Below are positions 6,097 through 7,101 of a DNA stretch of 7,101 bases, one piece after another (within the stretch, counting starts at the first letter, position 1; each line of letters opens with the position of its first letter). Source of the DNA: Actinomycetes bacterium (GTDB taxonomy: Bacteria > Actinomycetota > Acidimicrobiia > Spongiisociales > UBA5794); assembly GCA_024275815.1 (NCBI GenBank), contig JAJRYI010000387.1:1-7101 (forward strand), in the 5' to 3' direction. The position numbers were made by a program, and so were the translations under genes. The notes beneath the pieces were generated by a model that worked only from the letters and a program-made list of their open reading frames with translations, was not told the DNA's origin and made no database searches.

Positions 6097-6671
6097 CCGA
6101 ACTCGCACGAATACTCGAAGCGATCCTCTTCGTCGCCGATGAACCCATATCGACCGGCGAACTCGCACAGGTCGTCGACGAGCCGTCCGACACCGTCACG
6201 GAAGCTCTCGAGGAACTCGCAGACGCACTTGCCGACGGTCACGGCCTCGTTCTCAAGCAAGCCGGCAACGGCTGGCGGCTCTATACGCACGAGGACGCGC
6301 TGGCGTACCTCGAACGCTACGCATCCACCGACCGGGCGAAGCGACTGTCGAACGCGGCGATGGAGACACTCGCAGTCGTTGCATACAAACAACCGGTCTC
6401 ACGAGGCCAGGTGAGTGAGATCCGGGGTGTCGATTCCGATCATGCGCTCAAGACGCTCGAGCGCAGAGAGCTCATCCACGAGGTAGCACGAGCCCCCGGT
6501 CCTGGTCAGGCCGTTCTCTACGGCACCACGATGCTGTTTCTCGAGAAGATGGGTATCACCGCGGTCTCGGACCTGCCGCCGCTCGCCGATCACGTGCCCC
6601 CTGCCACGATCATGGAAACCCTCGAGATGCCGATGCGCCCGGAGTCATCATCGAACGACTCAACAAACTGA
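6093..6671 (+). CDS. scpB: Segregation and condensation protein B
   Basis: ScpB forms dimers that bind the middle of ScpA in the Smc–ScpAB condensin. The 192-residue product contains two winged-helix domains. The first (about 1-80) starts with LARILEAILFVADEPIS. The second (about 85-160) carries ETLAVVAYKQPVSRGQVSEI (91-110) and YGTTMLFLEKMGI (143-155), which are family hallmarks. The tail after about residue 160 is loose and Ser/Asn-rich at the end. ATG 6093 overlaps the scpA stop (ATGA), and GAAGGG at 6081-6086 lies six bases upstream as its ribosome binding site, so translation of the two subunits is coupled. The last 22 bases overlap the proposed rluB start. Confidence 0.95.
   Translation: MTELARILEAILFVADEPISTGELAQVVDEPSDTVTEALEELADALADGHGLVLKQAGNGWRLYTHEDALAYLERYASTDRAKRLSNAAMETLAVVAYKQPVSRGQVSEIRGVDSDHALKTLERRELIHEVARAPGPGQAVLYGTTMLFLEKMGITAVSDLPPLADHVPPATIMETLEMPMRPESSSNDSTN
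6641..6644 (+). promoter_or_regulatory. Shine-Dalgarno site placed for an ATC start of rluB
   Basis: GGAG inside the end of scpB is followed by five bases (TCATC) and then ATC at 6650, the codon directly before the conserved ERLNK of RluB. The spacing is normal for initiation at 6650 and too short (two bases) for ATC at 6647. It supports 6650 over the alternative CTG at 6668. Confidence 0.45.
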
Positions 6672-7101
6672 TCGCGCGAACTGGCTACGCGTCCCGGCGC
6701 AAGGCCGATGTCCTGATCGCCCAGGGCCGCGTCACCGTCGACGGAACCACCGCGACGATCGGGATGAGAGTCGACACAGAGGCGGTCTCCGTCGTGATCG
6801 ACGGCGTACCGCTTCCGCTCGACCCGGGTCTCACGACGTGGCTGCTGTACAAGCCTGCCGGCGTGGTCACGACGATGGACGACCCTCAGAACAGACCGAC
6901 GGTGCGAACACTGGTCCCGAGCGATCCGGTCACGAAGCCCGTAGGGAGACTCGACCTCAACTCGGAGGGTCTCTTGCTGATGACCAACGACGGAGACCTC
7001 GCGAACGCGGTGACCCATCCTCGCTTCGGTGTCCCCAAGACGTATCAGGTCCTCGTGCCTGCACCCGTGAGCGACGACAGCATCAGGGCGATGATCGAAG
7101 G
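6650..7101 (+). CDS. rluB: 23S rRNA pseudouridine synthase, RluB/RsuA family (3' end outside window)
   Basis: Enzymes of this family convert a specific uridine of rRNA to pseudouridine; RluB acts on 23S rRNA helix 89 in E. coli. The visible 150 residues contain an N-terminal S4 RNA-binding domain (about 1-60: ERLNKLIARTGYASRRKAD, then GRVTVDG) and the start of the catalytic domain. That part has LLYKPAGVVTT and the motif GRLDLNSEGLLLMTNDGD with catalytic Asp102, followed by HPRFGVPKTYQV. Numbering assumes a start at ATC 6650. No ATG, GTG or TTG occurs in frame from the stop at 6416-6418 until ATG 6764, which would delete most of the S4 domain, so either a rare start codon is used or one base is wrong in the sequence. 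Position after scpB is the standard context. RluB is the usual assignment for this locus; RsuA or RluE cannot be excluded by sequence alone. Confidence 0.9.
   Translation, partial: MERLNKLIARTGYASRRKADVLIAQGRVTVDGTTATIGMRVDTEAVSVVIDGVPLPLDPGLTTWLLYKPAGVVTTMDDPQNRPTVRTLVPSDPVTKPVGRLDLNSEGLLLMTNDGDLANAVTHPRFGVPKTYQVLVPAPVSDDSIRAMIE

Noticed and set aside
6419..6671. Programmed -1 frameshift making a ScpB–RluB fusion
   Set aside because: The rluB frame is open through this overlap, and AAC-TGA sits at the scpB end, but the heptamer A-ACA-AAC is not a classical slippery site and I see no obvious downstream pseudoknot. Separate initiation at ATC 6650 explains the data better.

Overview
The window is a gene-dense stretch of high-GC bacterial chromosome with every gene on the + strand. 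The order is recN (5' end missing), pyrG, a Nudix hydrolase of the ADP-ribose pyrophosphatase type, a XerD-type tyrosine recombinase, a TraR/DksA-type C4 zinc-finger protein, a small HD-domain phosphohydrolase, scpA, scpB and rluB (3' end missing). From general knowledge, recN–pyrG–Nudix–xerD–(parA)–scpA–scpB–rluB is a conserved actinobacterial neighbourhood, seen for example around Rv1696–Rv1711 of Mycobacterium tuberculosis. High GC, frequent TTG starts and four-base stop/start overlaps fit an actinobacterium. The absence of the membrane-protein genes between recN and pyrG, and of parA before scpA, points away from Mycobacteriales and Streptomycetales, possibly to a deep lineage such as Acidimicrobiia. 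That placement is inference only.

Bases 1-3517 hold DNA repair (RecN), CTP synthesis (PyrG) and nucleotide-sugar housekeeping (Nudix). pyrG and the Nudix gene overlap by four bases (TTGA), and the Nudix gene overlaps xerD, so these three look co-transcribed. A plausible extended -10 element lies in the 51-base recN–pyrG gap. Bases 4392-4461 form the longest gap in the window. It holds a candidate -10 element, a small hairpin and a strong Shine-Dalgarno site, and it probably starts a second unit. That unit begins with the zinc-finger and HD genes, which sit where many actinobacteria carry a parA-like gene. scpA follows after 47 bases with no ribosome binding site but with a -10-like element placed for a leaderless transcript. 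scpA and scpB overlap by four bases (ATGA), and rluB overlaps the end of scpB.

The genes fall into a chromosome-maintenance set (RecN repair, XerD dimer resolution, ScpA/ScpB kleisin complex with Smc), a nucleotide and translation set (PyrG, Nudix, RluB), and two small accessory genes of unknown function. I see no mobile element, CRISPR array, tRNA or rRNA, and nothing I would call a new defence or biosynthetic system.

The most unusual signal is the start of rluB. Its reading frame has no ATG, GTG or TTG anywhere between the upstream in-frame stop (6416-6418) and well inside the S4 domain (ATG at 6764). A GGAG site followed five bases later by ATC sits exactly where the family's initiator Met belongs. 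Next in interest are the TTG-versus-ATG choice for pyrG, the likely leaderless scpA, and the zinc-finger/HD pair in the parA position.
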